Assembly: GCA_016297415.1 (NCBI GenBank)
Contig: JAEDGQ010000008.1
Location: 1-35,999 of the forward strand
Direction: 5' to 3'
Source of the DNA: Treponema sp.
GTDB lineage: Bacteria > Spirochaetota > Spirochaetia > Treponematales > Treponemataceae
DNA: 35,999 bases
The translations under genes and the position numbers were made by a program. The notes beneath the pieces are model-generated. The model saw nothing but the letters and a program-made list of their open reading frames with translations. It was not told the DNA's origin and did not search any database. Position 1 is the stretch's first letter; each line of letters begins with the position of its first letter. Below are positions 13,774 through 22,448 of this stretch, in pieces.

Positions 13774-15531
13774 ATGAAACTGACAGGATCACAGATCATC
13801 ATCAAAATGCTTGAAAAAGAAGGAATTACTACCGTCGCAGGTATTCCGGGAGGCTCTATTCTTCCTCTTTATGATGAACTTAACAGAAGCTCAATCCGCC
13901 ATGTGCTGGTCCGTCAGGAACAGGCCGCAGGGTTTATTGCCCAGGGAATGACACGCACCACAGGTAAGCCGGCCGTATGTATGGCAACTTCAGGTCCTGG
14001 AGCCATGAATCTTTTAACAGCCATTGCAGATGCCCGCGCCGACTCCATTCCAATTATTGCAATTACAGGACAGGTAAATACATATCTCATCGGTACAGAC
14101 GCATTTCAGGAAGCAGATACCTTTGGACTTTCCTTCCCTATTACAAAACATTCAATCGCAGTAAAAACACCGGAAGAACTTCTGACAGCAATTCCACAGG
14201 CCTTTGCCATTGCCATGGAGGGGCGTCCTGGTCCAGTTTTAATTGATGTTCCCCGTGATGTTCAGCTTGCAACATGTGAATTAAAGTCCCTTCCAGATCC
14301 AGAAGATTTTATAGTAAAAGAAGAAGACATCCGTTTTCACACTTCAAAAGAAAAAATGCAGGAACTTATTTCTGCCACAGTAAAAATGCTTTCTGCTGCA
14401 GAAAAACCTGTTTTATATCTTGGAGGCGGCTGTAACTCACAGGAAGCAGCTAAAGTTTTACGGGAGTTTAAAAAGAATTACAGACTTCCAGTTGTTTCCT
14501 CTTTAATGGGACTTGGTGCAATTCCCAAAAGCGACAGAGATTTTGCAGGCATGGTTGGTATGCACGGCTCTTATGCTGCCAATGCAGCCATGTACGAAAG
14601 CGACCTGGTAATTGCTGCCGGCGTACGCTTTGATGACAGAGCCACAGGTGTTGTAAAAAAGTTCTGTCCGGAGGCAAAAATCATCCACATTGATATTGAT
14701 GCAGCAGAAATCAATAAAATTCTTCCTGCCAGCGTAAGCATGGTTGCAAAGGTTGAATCTGTATTCCCTCTTATTACAAAAGCACTTTTAAAAGAAAAAG
14801 ATGCAGGAAAGTTTGAAGGCGAAAGAAACTTCTGGGCAGACAAAATAATAAAAACTTCAGAAGAAACTTTCTCCGTTAACTGTGGAACTCCGGCTGCAAA
14901 AGATAAAGCAAAAGGTTTTGAAGATTCCACAAATCCAAGAAGTTTTATGGCTTCAATTGTTGAACTGGCAGAAAAGGCCGGCTTAAAAGAAAAAGACATT
15001 CTCGTTACAACAGACGTAGGCCAGCATCAGATGTTTGCAGCTCAGTACTACCCTGTAAATGAACCGGGAACATTCTTAACTTCAGGCTCTCTTGGAACCA
15101 TGGGTTTTGGACTTCCAGCTGCTTTAGGTGCTGCCTTAGCAAATCCGGACAAGAGAGTTATCTGTTTTAGCGGTGACGGTTCAATTATGATGAATATTCA
15201 GGAACTGGCTACTCTTGCAGAAAATAATCTTCCTGTAACAGTTATTGTTTATGTAAACGGTACACTTGGTATGGTTTACCAGCAGCAGAAATATCTTTTT
15301 GACAAAAATTACTCAGCTTCCACCTTCTCTGCAAAACCTGACCTTTTAAAAATTGCAGCAGGTTTTGGAATTGAAGGCACAGATGCAAACTCTGATCCTG
15401 ACTGGTACAAAAAAGCCTTTGACCGAAACCGTGCAAATAAGCCATACTTTGTTACAGTTTGCGTAGATCCTGAAGAATCTGTTCTGCCTTTTGTTCCAGG
15501 CGGAAAAGCAAACGTTGACTCCATCAGATAA
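13774..15531 (+). CDS. ilvB: Acetolactate synthase large subunit, Gln type (second copy)
   Basis: Second ThDP-dependent acetolactate synthase, 585 aa. Glu49 in VRQEQAA activates the cofactor; GDGS at 467-470 and VN at 494-495 make the ThDP/metal motif (first Asn replaced, as in some AHAS enzymes such as E. coli AHAS II, which has Asp). The specificity segment is LGMVYQQQ, with Gln504 where the first copy has Trp. E. coli AHAS I also has HQQQ here and shows no strong preference for 2-ketobutyrate, so this copy is likely the acetolactate (Val/Leu) enzyme (inference). Start 13774 has AGGAG seven nt upstream; the ATG at 13741 lacks one. It is controlled by the leader peptide and terminator just upstream. 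No small subunit follows. Confidence 0.93.
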   Translation: MKLTGSQIIIKMLEKEGITTVAGIPGGSILPLYDELNRSSIRHVLVRQEQAAGFIAQGMTRTTGKPAVCMATSGPGAMNLLTAIADARADSIPIIAITGQVNTYLIGTDAFQEADTFGLSFPITKHSIAVKTPEELLTAIPQAFAIAMEGRPGPVLIDVPRDVQLATCELKSLPDPEDFIVKEEDIRFHTSKEKMQELISATVKMLSAAEKPVLYLGGGCNSQEAAKVLREFKKNYRLPVVSSLMGLGAIPKSDRDFAGMVGMHGSYAANAAMYESDLVIAAGVRFDDRATGVVKKFCPEAKIIHIDIDAAEINKILPASVSMVAKVESVFPLITKALLKEKDAGKFEGERNFWADKIIKTSEETFSVNCGTPAAKDKAKGFEDSTNPRSFMASIVELAEKAGLKEKDILVTTDVGQHQMFAAQYYPVNEPGTFLTSGSLGTMGFGLPAALGAALANPDKRVICFSGDGSIMMNIQELATLAENNLPVTVIVYVNGTLGMVYQQQKYLFDKNYSASTFSAKPDLLKIAAGFGIEGTDANSDPDWYKKAFDRNRANKPYFVTVCVDPEESVLPFVPGGKANVDSIR

Positions 15532-15548
15532 GGAATGCTTTAAATAAA

Positions 15549-16919
15549 ATGTTTCCACCTTTTCCTCAGGAAGAAGCTTTTGAATACTGCAAACAGACAG
15601 CTGACCAGATAAAAAACGACCAGTATAAAGTCCTGCGCATTACTCAGGAAAGTGCTGAACGACCTCAGACAGGTTTTATGATCGGGAGCCTTGTCTGCAC
15701 AGACCCGGCCGGAGAAAAGGTAGTTTTAAAAACAATCAGTGGAATTGCAAACAAACTTGAAAAAACCAGTCTCTGTCCTGCCAGTGATAAATCAATTTAT
15801 GTTGATCCTATTGTTTCAAACGACGAGATTCACAAGGCTTACGAAGCCAATGACAGAGAAATACACCGGCTTACAGCCATAATCCAGCAGGGCAAAGATA
15901 CAGAAGAAGGCACCATAAAGGAATTAAAAAATATCCGTACAAACCTCTGCACAGAAAGCCTTCTTGCCATTCACAAGCTTTACCGTTTTCACTGCGCAGA
16001 CGGCTCAGTAAAAACCATTGATCAGATCAGGGAAGAACGGGGACGCACTCAGCTTACACAAACAGGCACGGGAGAATGCTGCGCACCAAAACTCTTAAAC
16101 TACGCCTTCTCCCACAACCTGCATCCGGTAAGCATGGCAGAAACCTATGTAACTCTTTCAGACCTGAACTCCCAATTAAAGGGTGCCGTCTCCCTGACCT
16201 TATGTCCCCCTTGCGACAGCCGCTGCGGCGTTCTTTTACCCAGCATGCTGGGAATCGAGATTTTATACAGAGATGAACATATCTGCGTTGTAAACAAACA
16301 GAGCGGTGTTTTAAGCGTTCCAGGCCGTCTTCCCGAAAACAAAGATTCCATCGTTCTTCGTTTTTTACGGCTCTTTCCTTATGCCATTGAGCAGTGTGCA
16401 GCTCATCGTCTGGACCAGGAAACAAGCGGAATCATGGTTCTTGTATACACAAAAGATGCCCTGCGGAATTTAAGCCGCCAGTTTGAATTAAAAACCGTAA
16501 AAAAAGAATATGAAGCCTTAATTGACGGGATTCTTCCTAAACTGGGCATTCCGGAAGAAGGCCAGAATGAACTTTACTTCCGTGTGGACTTAGACAACCG
16601 GCCTCACCAGATTTGGGACACTGTCTACGGAAAAAAAGCCGTAACCCGGTGGAAAATTCTCCGTGTGGAAAAATACACAGCCCCAGATGGAACTACAAGA
16701 AATGTAACAAGAGTTCTTTTTATGCCTCAAACAGGCCGTACCCACCAGCTCCGTCTTTGCGCTGCAGACAGCCACGGATTTGGTGTTCCAATCATCGGCG
16801 ACAGCCTCTACGGAACTCGTCAGCCTGGAGAAAAGCTAAAACTTCACGCAAGATACATAAAATTCCAGCATCCTGTAACAGGTGAAGAAATGGAATTTTA
16901 TTCAGAACCACAGTTCTAA
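15549..16919 (+). CDS. RluA-family pseudouridine synthase with N-terminal extension
   Basis: Isomerises specific uridines to pseudouridine in rRNA or tRNA. The 456-aa product carries a C-terminal RluA catalytic domain (about 235-450) with HRLDQETSG at 286-294 and catalytic Asp289, plus the RluA/RsuA hallmarks VVNKQSGVLSVPG and PQTGRTHQLRLCA. The first 230 residues are not a standard S4 domain; they contain a charged helical stretch (about 90-145), the block GTGECCAPKLLNYAF (173-187) and CPPCDSRCG (219-227). GECCAPKLL-type extensions occur in a subset of RluA proteins, to my knowledge without a defined role. It lies 17 bp after ilvB, probably read from the same transcript, with only a distant AAGGAA upstream. 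Target RNA unknown. Confidence 0.88.
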   Translation: MFPPFPQEEAFEYCKQTADQIKNDQYKVLRITQESAERPQTGFMIGSLVCTDPAGEKVVLKTISGIANKLEKTSLCPASDKSIYVDPIVSNDEIHKAYEANDREIHRLTAIIQQGKDTEEGTIKELKNIRTNLCTESLLAIHKLYRFHCADGSVKTIDQIREERGRTQLTQTGTGECCAPKLLNYAFSHNLHPVSMAETYVTLSDLNSQLKGAVSLTLCPPCDSRCGVLLPSMLGIEILYRDEHICVVNKQSGVLSVPGRLPENKDSIVLRFLRLFPYAIEQCAAHRLDQETSGIMVLVYTKDALRNLSRQFELKTVKKEYEALIDGILPKLGIPEEGQNELYFRVDLDNRPHQIWDTVYGKKAVTRWKILRVEKYTAPDGTTRNVTRVLFMPQTGRTHQLRLCAADSHGFGVPIIGDSLYGTRQPGEKLKLHARYIKFQHPVTGEEMEFYSEPQF

Positions 16920-16994
16920 AGACAAAATCTCTTTTGTTTACAGCAGTTTAAAAAGTTGAAAAAACTCCTTAACTAAATAACTGAAATAAAAAAA

Positions 16995-17059
16995 TGCACC
17001 TCCAAAAATTGAACTTTATTAGTCCAGCTTTAGGGGTACACTTCAATTAGTTTTTTTTT
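16995..17059. terminator. Imperfect palindrome and T run between convergent genes
   Basis: TGCACCTCC at 16995-17003 and TAGGGGTACA at 17031-17040 form the outer arms of an imperfect palindrome centred on ACTTTATTAGT; AATTGAA/TTCAATT also pair across it, and nine T follow at 17051-17059. It probably terminates the plus-strand synthase gene. The TGCACC/GGTACA ends also resemble a decayed insertion-sequence end. Confidence 0.5.
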
Positions 17060-17077
17060 CTGATTAAGTTAACAGAA

Positions 17078-18496
17078 CTAGAGAATGTATCTGCTTAAAT
17101 CCTGGTCAGCTACAACTCCCTGAAGTTTTTCATCAACGAAGGCAGCATCAATTTTAAGAGTTTCACCGGCATGTTCATCAGCTGTAAAACTTACATCCTC
17201 AAGAACTCTTTCCATAATTGTATGAAGACGGCGGGCACCGATATTTTCACTTCTGCCATTCACATCTTCAGCAATAAAACTCATGCGGTCAATTGCGTCT
17301 TCTGTAAATTCAATTGAAAGACCTTCAGTTCCAAGCAATGCTGTATACTGTTTTGTAAGGGCATTTTTTGGTTCCAGAAGAATTCTCTTAAATTCGTCTT
17401 TAGTAAGGCTTTCAAGCTCAACACGAAGGGGGAAACGGCCCTGAAGTTCCGGAATAAGGTCGCTTGGAGAACTCATGCTGAAGGCACCTGCAGCAATAAA
17501 CAGAATGTGAGTAGTATCAACAACACCCCACTTTGTATTTACCTTACTTCCTTCAACAATGGGAAGAATATCACGCTGAACCCCTTCACGGCTTACAGAA
17601 CCAGACTGATTCTGATTTTTTGCAGCAATCTTATCAATTTCATCAATAAAGACAATTCCGCTCTGTTCAACTCTTTCTTTTGCAATATCGCTTACTTTGT
17701 CAGGGTCAATCATAGAGTCCAGAGTTTCTTCCTGAAGAATCTTGCGGGCTTCCCGAACAGTTACAGTCTTCTTTTTTGTATTGCGTCCGCTGAGCATATT
17801 CTGCAGATCCATCATACCGTTCTGCAGGTCATCAAGAGAACCTCCTGCAATAATTTCCATGCTTGGTCCTTTTGGTATCCGTTTTACAGTAACTTCAACC
17901 TCACGGTCTTCAAGCTTTCCTTCACGAAGCATCTGGCGGAATTTTTCTCTTGTGGAGTTTTCTGTTCCAACCTTAATATCTTCTTCTGCAATTTTTTCAG
18001 CAGGAAGATGAGCAGGAAGAATAATTGCGCCCTCAGGAGTCATTTCAGGTTTAAGGCTTTCACTGCCATTTTTATTGCTGCCAGGCAACAGAAGATCCAG
18101 CAGTTTTTCTTCAACTTTAGGAAGACTTGCTTCCTTCATCTGCTCTTCCATTTCAGCCTTTACATTGTTAACACCAACAGCCATAAGGTCGCGGATCATA
18201 GATTCAACATCGCGACCAACATAACCAACTTCTGTATATTTTGTAGCTTCAACCTTAATAAAAGGTGCATTAACAAGCTTAGCCAGGCGGCGGGCAATTT
18301 CTGTTTTTCCTGAACCGGTTGGTCCAATCATAAGAATATTTTTTGGAGCAACTTCATCCCGGATATCTTCGGCAAGATGAATGCGGCGCAGTCGGTTACG
18401 CAAAGCAACTGCAACAGCCTTTTTAGCCTTCTCCTGTCCGATTATATACTGATCAAGTTTTTCAACAATCTGCTTAGGTGTAAGTCCGTTAATCAT
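17078..18496 (-). CDS. hslU: ATP-dependent protease ATPase subunit HslU
   Basis: HslU (ClpY) is the AAA+ hexamer that unfolds proteins and feeds them to the HslV peptidase in the cytosol. It has 472 aa. Motifs: GPTGSGKT Walker A (58-65), the pore-loop GYVGRDVESM segment, Walker B GIVFIDEIDKIA, a sensor region with GRFPLRVELESL, and the conserved C-terminal DLSRYIL that inserts into HslV. An I-domain of family-typical size lies between. AAGGA stands six nt before the ATG at 18496. It follows hslV by 12 bp. In Borrelia the next gene is flgB; here a convergent RluA gene follows, and flgB is 16 kb away. Confidence 0.97.
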   Translation of the reverse strand: MINGLTPKQIVEKLDQYIIGQEKAKKAVAVALRNRLRRIHLAEDIRDEVAPKNILMIGPTGSGKTEIARRLAKLVNAPFIKVEATKYTEVGYVGRDVESMIRDLMAVGVNNVKAEMEEQMKEASLPKVEEKLLDLLLPGSNKNGSESLKPEMTPEGAIILPAHLPAEKIAEEDIKVGTENSTREKFRQMLREGKLEDREVEVTVKRIPKGPSMEIIAGGSLDDLQNGMMDLQNMLSGRNTKKKTVTVREARKILQEETLDSMIDPDKVSDIAKERVEQSGIVFIDEIDKIAAKNQNQSGSVSREGVQRDILPIVEGSKVNTKWGVVDTTHILFIAAGAFSMSSPSDLIPELQGRFPLRVELESLTKDEFKRILLEPKNALTKQYTALLGTEGLSIEFTEDAIDRMSFIAEDVNGRSENIGARRLHTIMERVLEDVSFTADEHAGETLKIDAAFVDEKLQGVVADQDLSRYIL

Positions 18497-18508
18497 ATTT
18501 TTCCTTAA

Positions 18509-19048
18509 TTAAATTTCTTCAACTGTAATATGGTCATTTGTATAAATACAGATGTTTCCTGCAATTTTGAGGGAACGTTCGGCAATTTCTTTTGCACTTA
18601 AATTTCCGCTGTCCAGATATGCAAGAGCAGCAGAATAAGCATAGTTTCCGCCGGAACCGATGGCAAGAACATCATTTTCAGGTTCAATAACATTACCGTC
18701 ACCACTGATCAGAAGAATCTTGGAACTGTCAGCAACAATAAGCATAGCTTCCAGTTTCTGCAAAGACCGTTCAGTTCTCCACATTTTTGCAAGTTCTACA
18801 GCAGAACGGGTTAAATCCCCGTTAAACTCTTTTACTTTTTCTTCAAATTTATCAAGAAGAGTAAATGCATCAGCAACGCTTCCTGCAAAACCTGTAAGAA
18901 TTTTACCATTGTAAATCTTACGAACTTTTCTGGCGTTTCCTTTGCAAACAGTATCTCCAAGAGTTACCTGACCATCACCTGCCATAGCAACTTTTCCGTC
19001 TTTTTTTACAGCAATAACCGTAGTACTACGAATTTTAACATTTTTCAT
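18509..19048 (-). CDS. hslV: ATP-dependent protease peptidase subunit HslV
   Basis: HslV (ClpQ) is the N-terminal-nucleophile peptidase of the HslUV protease, a dodecamer capped by HslU. It has 179 aa. The mature N-terminus should be the Thr after MKNVKIRS (Thr9), with the family block TTVIAVKKDGKVAMAGDGQV next; the short propeptide must be removed. GSGGNYAYSAALAY is the other conserved segment. There is no Shine-Dalgarno; TATATT ends 6 nt before the ATG, with TTGCCC 17 bp further up, so a leaderless mRNA is plausible. Upstream of that promoter is a GC-rich repeat that separates it from xerC. HslU follows after 12 bp. Confidence 0.95.
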   Translation of the reverse strand: MKNVKIRSTTVIAVKKDGKVAMAGDGQVTLGDTVCKGNARKVRKIYNGKILTGFAGSVADAFTLLDKFEEKVKEFNGDLTRSAVELAKMWRTERSLQKLEAMLIVADSSKILLISGDGNVIEPENDVLAIGSGGNYAYSAALAYLDSGNLSAKEIAERSLKIAGNICIYTNDHITVEEI

Positions 19049-19054
19049 TCTTTA

Positions 19055-19083
19055 AATATATAAAAAAAGAAGGATACGGGCAA
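19055..19083 (-). promoter_or_regulatory. Putative hslVU promoter
   Basis: Minus strand TTGCCC (19083-19078), 17 bp spacer, TATATT (19060-19055), which ends 6 nt before the hslV ATG. Moderate match to sigma70; the spacing to the ATG implies a start at the AUG. Confidence 0.5.
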
Positions 19084-19104
19084 TTAAAAAATAAATATTA
19101 TTAC

Positions 19105-19200
19105 AAAGGGCAACCGTCAGCATCCGCTGCCGCCGGGCTTTCCGCACTTCCGCTGCCGCTCCATTACAGGGTAGTTCCGCAGGCGTAACTACCCTGTAAC
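19105..19200. repeat. GC-rich repeat upstream of hslV
   Basis: A GC-rich island in AT-rich sequence, beginning AAGGGCAACCGTCAGC and ending with a perfect 13 bp hairpin TTACAGGGTAGTT/AACTACCCTGTAA (19164-19176 and 19187-19199). Composition and the CGCTGCCGC motifs resemble family A copy 2, but the ends are not conserved, so membership is uncertain. No T run follows the hairpin. Confidence 0.55.
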
Positions 19201-19238
19201 TAAAGGTGCTCCAATCCCTGTTGCTTATATTAAGACTT

Positions 19239-20153
19239 TTACTTTTTTCCCCCATGAGGATGAGCCATATTATACATTTCAATCATCTGTTCAGTGGAAA
19301 CGTGAGTATAACGCTGGGTTGTACTGATGGAAGAATGTCCCAGCATTTCCTGAACAAGGCGAACATCAGCGCCCTGACTGATCATGGCTGTAGCAAAAGT
19401 GTGACGCAAGGCGTGAGGATTTACATGCCGGTTGGTTCCAAGAGGACCAGAGTATTTAGAAAGAATAAAAGCAATACCGTGATTACTTAAAGGACTCCCC
19501 CGCTGATTAACAAAAACAAAATTTTCACCATTCAACAAACTTCTGTCAGGGAATCTTTCATCTCTTTCTTTCAGATATGCTTCAAGGGCTTTTTTAGCAT
19601 CATTTTCAAAATAAACAATGCGGTCTTTACTTCCTTTACCAGTAACAACAGCGCTTCCATAACCACTGGAAAAATCTGAAATTTTCAGTGCGGCAATTTC
19701 GCTTAAACGGCATCCTGAAGAATACATCATTTCAAAAAGAGCTTTATCACGGGATGCCCACAAAAGATTTTTATTGTCCGGCATGGCACAAAGCTTATCA
19801 ACTTCTGCGCCTGTTAAAAAAACAGGAAGTCTTTTAGGTGTCTTAATATTATTAACTTCATCAGCAGGATTTTTAGAGATATGACCGAATTTCCTGCAGT
19901 AAGAAAACATAGTACGGACGGCAGAAATAAATCTATTTATGGAAGAAGCTTCTCTTTTCTTCAGGGAAAGCTGCCCGATACACAGACGAATTTCCTCAGT
20001 AGTAACAGTAGAAATATCTCTTTCGGCACCAATATGGTTCATACTGTAAAACTGTTCCAGATCATTTCTATAAGCAGTAACAGTATTATCAGCCATTCCC
20101 CGAACAGCTTTAATATAAAGGAGAAACTCTTCACAGGCCTCTTTAACAGTCAT
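19239..20153 (-). CDS. xerC: Tyrosine recombinase XerC-like
   Basis: Site-specific tyrosine recombinase of the XerC/XerD type, which resolves chromosome dimers at dif. It is 304 aa. Catalytic residues are visible in order: Arg in SSGCRLSEIAALK, Lys in VTGKGSKDR, His-x-x-Arg in HALRHTFATAM, His in MLGHSSIST and Tyr in QRYTHVS. An N-terminal SAM-like core-binding domain covers about residues 1-95. The start at 20153 is chosen because GAGG lies five nt upstream; the frame extends to a TTG inside the MITE at 20193, which is not a likely start. Which Xer is C and which is D cannot be settled here; naming follows position after topA. Confidence 0.9.
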   Translation of the reverse strand: MTVKEACEEFLLYIKAVRGMADNTVTAYRNDLEQFYSMNHIGAERDISTVTTEEIRLCIGQLSLKKREASSINRFISAVRTMFSYCRKFGHISKNPADEVNNIKTPKRLPVFLTGAEVDKLCAMPDNKNLLWASRDKALFEMMYSSGCRLSEIAALKISDFSSGYGSAVVTGKGSKDRIVYFENDAKKALEAYLKERDERFPDRSLLNGENFVFVNQRGSPLSNHGIAFILSKYSGPLGTNRHVNPHALRHTFATAMISQGADVRLVQEMLGHSSISTTQRYTHVSTEQMIEMYNMAHPHGGKK

Positions 20154-20192
20154 ATAATCCTCAAAACTATTATCGGCATAAATAAAAAAGAA

Positions 20193-20281
20193 GGGGCTGT
20201 CCAATAAGTTTGCATTACGGTGGTTGAGCTTGTCGAAACCACCATATTTAGTGCAATGGTCATTACTTATTGGACATCCCC
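20193..20281. mobile_element. MITE-like element, copy 2 (89 bp, shortest form)
   Basis: Terminal inverted repeats GGGGCTGTCCAATAAG (left) and GGGGATGTCCAATAAG (right, read on the other strand). It contains the GGTGGTTGAG hairpin module and TTTAGTGCAATGGTCATT, but lacks the TTCGACAGG palindromic module of copies 1 and 3. The junction GGTCATTACTTATTGG fits a deletion between GTCATT direct repeats present in the longer copies, or a form that never gained the module. It lies between topA and xerC. Confidence 0.8.
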
Positions 20282-20306
20282 TTTATTAAAACATTTTACT
20301 TAGAAC

Positions 20307-22433
20307 CTATTCTACATTTTCTGGAACAATCTGTTCTTCATCTGCTGAGTGCAGGTAATCACAGTCAGGATTAATACAGCTCTTATAGTTGCCGTTCTTT
20401 TTATCGTATTTTTCAACCATAAACCAGCCGCATTTTGGACATGTAGCATCAATTGGCTTAAAGTGGCTGATGAAAGAACACTTAGGATAATTTGTACAGC
20501 CGTAGAAGCTCTTTCCCCTGCCCTTAGATTTTCTTTCAACAATATCACCGTCACAGCCGTCTACAGGACATTTTGCCAGTGGAATTGATTTTGTATTATG
20601 ACACTCTGGAAAACCTGAACATGCAAGGAAGAATCCGAAACGGCCAAGTTTTTTTACCATTGGCTTTCCACATTTTTCGCATTTCATATCAGTTACTTCA
20701 TCAAGGAAACCTTTAACGCTTTTTGTTGAAGATTCAACTTCATCAACACGCTTTTTAAAAGGACCATAGAAGTCACCGATCATATCGTTCCAGACAATCT
20801 TATCCTGAGCAACTTCATCAAGTTTATTTTCAATATCAGCAGTAAACTGTTCATTAATAACTTCAGGGAAAGACTCAACAAGAATCTTAGAAATCATTTT
20901 TCCAAGAACAGTAGGCATAAGCTGACGGTTGTTTCTTGTAACATAGTAACGGTCAAGAAGAACTGAAATAATTGGAGCATAAGTTGAAGGACGACCAATT
21001 TTTTTATCTTCCAGCATTTTTACGATAGTTGCATCTGTATATCTGGCAGGTCCCTGTGTAAAATGCTGTTCCGGATAGAATTTATGTGCACTGTCCAGAA
21101 TTTCTCCAACTTTAAGTGCAGGAACATTTCCAGTAACTTCTTCTTTTGCAGAAAGAACTTTCATTACCTGATAGAAGCCTTTTTCAACCAGTTTAGAACC
21201 GCTTACACGGAAAACTGCATCCCCTGCAAGAATATCAACAGAAGTTGTCCGGGTCTTTGCATTATTCATCTGGCTTGAAACAAAACGTTCCCAGATAATT
21301 GAATAAAGACGGAGCTGATCTCTTGAAAGATAGTCCTTAATGCTGTCTGGAGTATATTCAACATAAGTTGGACGAATACATTCATGTGCATCCTGAGCGG
21401 ACTTATCTGTAGCATAAGCAATTGCCTCTTCCGGCAGTTCCTTTGCATAATTTTTTCCAATCCAGTTGCGAACATCATCAAGAGCTGACTGAGCAATACG
21501 AACAGAGTCAGTACGCATGTATGTAATAAGACCTACATGACTGTTTCCGATCTGAACGCCTTCATAAAGCTGCTGTGCCACCTGCATTGTCTTACGTGAA
21601 GTAAAGTTAAGGCGGTTAGCGGCATCCTGCTGAAGTTTAGATGTTGTATAAGGAGCTTTAGGTCTTATAGTTTTGTCCTGACTTTTAATATCACTGACCT
21701 TACATTCACTATTCTGGATTTCCTCAATAATCTTTTTTACAACTTCTTCATTTTTAAGTTCAGGTTTTGCACCCTTATATTTAACAAGCTGAGCTGTAAA
21801 CTGAGTTTTACCTTTAACAAAATCGGCTTCAAGACTCCAGTATTCTTCAGGAATAAAGTCTTCAACTTCCTGTTCTCTTTCACAAATAAGGCGAAGAGCT
21901 ACAGACTGAACACGGCCTGCAGAAAGTCCATTCTTAACTTTTTCCCACAAAAGCGGACTAAGGTTATAACCTACCAGGCGGTCAAGAACACGACGAGCTT
22001 TCTGTGCATTTACAAGGCTTTCATGAATATCACGAGGCTGTTTTACAGCTTCACGAATTGCATTGGGAGTAATTTCGTTAAAAACTACGCGCTTAATGTC
22101 TGCGTCAGTTTTATCTTTAAGTGCATTATTAAGATGCCAGGCGATTGCTTCCCCTTCACGGTCAGGATCGGATGCAAGAAGTACATGATCACTTTTTTTT
22201 GCTTCTTTCTGTAATTCTTTAAGAAGTTTAGCCCTTCCACGAACAGTAATATATTCTGGTTCAAAACGATTTTCCAGCTGAATAGCCATCCGGCTTTTTG
22301 GAAGATCAATAAGATGTCCCATACTGGCCTTTACTACATAACCAGGTCCTAAAGATTTTTCGATAGTTTTTGTTTTACCAGGAGATTCTACAATTACAAG
22401 TGTAGTTTCTTTTTTTGTCTTCTTAGTTGCCAT
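20307..22433 (-). CDS. topA: DNA topoisomerase I
   Basis: Type IA topoisomerase that relaxes negative supercoils. It has 708 aa. The TOPRIM domain starts at residue 11 (LVIVESPGK, Glu16; DPDRE at 89-93), the active-site Tyr305 is in GLITYMRTDS, and the end carries three C4 zinc ribbons: CEKCGKPM..CSGFPEC, CPVDGCDG..CTNYPKC and CPKCGWF..CINPDC. The start has AGGGG five nt upstream. It lies 15 bp after dprA in the same direction, as part of the long division/DNA block. MITE copy 2 follows the stop. Confidence 0.97.
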   Translation of the reverse strand: MATKKTKKETTLVIVESPGKTKTIEKSLGPGYVVKASMGHLIDLPKSRMAIQLENRFEPEYITVRGRAKLLKELQKEAKKSDHVLLASDPDREGEAIAWHLNNALKDKTDADIKRVVFNEITPNAIREAVKQPRDIHESLVNAQKARRVLDRLVGYNLSPLLWEKVKNGLSAGRVQSVALRLICEREQEVEDFIPEEYWSLEADFVKGKTQFTAQLVKYKGAKPELKNEEVVKKIIEEIQNSECKVSDIKSQDKTIRPKAPYTTSKLQQDAANRLNFTSRKTMQVAQQLYEGVQIGNSHVGLITYMRTDSVRIAQSALDDVRNWIGKNYAKELPEEAIAYATDKSAQDAHECIRPTYVEYTPDSIKDYLSRDQLRLYSIIWERFVSSQMNNAKTRTTSVDILAGDAVFRVSGSKLVEKGFYQVMKVLSAKEEVTGNVPALKVGEILDSAHKFYPEQHFTQGPARYTDATIVKMLEDKKIGRPSTYAPIISVLLDRYYVTRNNRQLMPTVLGKMISKILVESFPEVINEQFTADIENKLDEVAQDKIVWNDMIGDFYGPFKKRVDEVESSTKSVKGFLDEVTDMKCEKCGKPMVKKLGRFGFFLACSGFPECHNTKSIPLAKCPVDGCDGDIVERKSKGRGKSFYGCTNYPKCSFISHFKPIDATCPKCGWFMVEKYDKKNGNYKSCINPDCDYLHSADEEQIVPENVE

Positions 22434-22448
22434 ATTTTCCCCTAATTA

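Noticed and set aside
17507..18313. 268-codon plus-strand frame inside hslU
   Set aside because: It is the antisense shadow of a clear hslU gene with low-complexity residues and no start signal.
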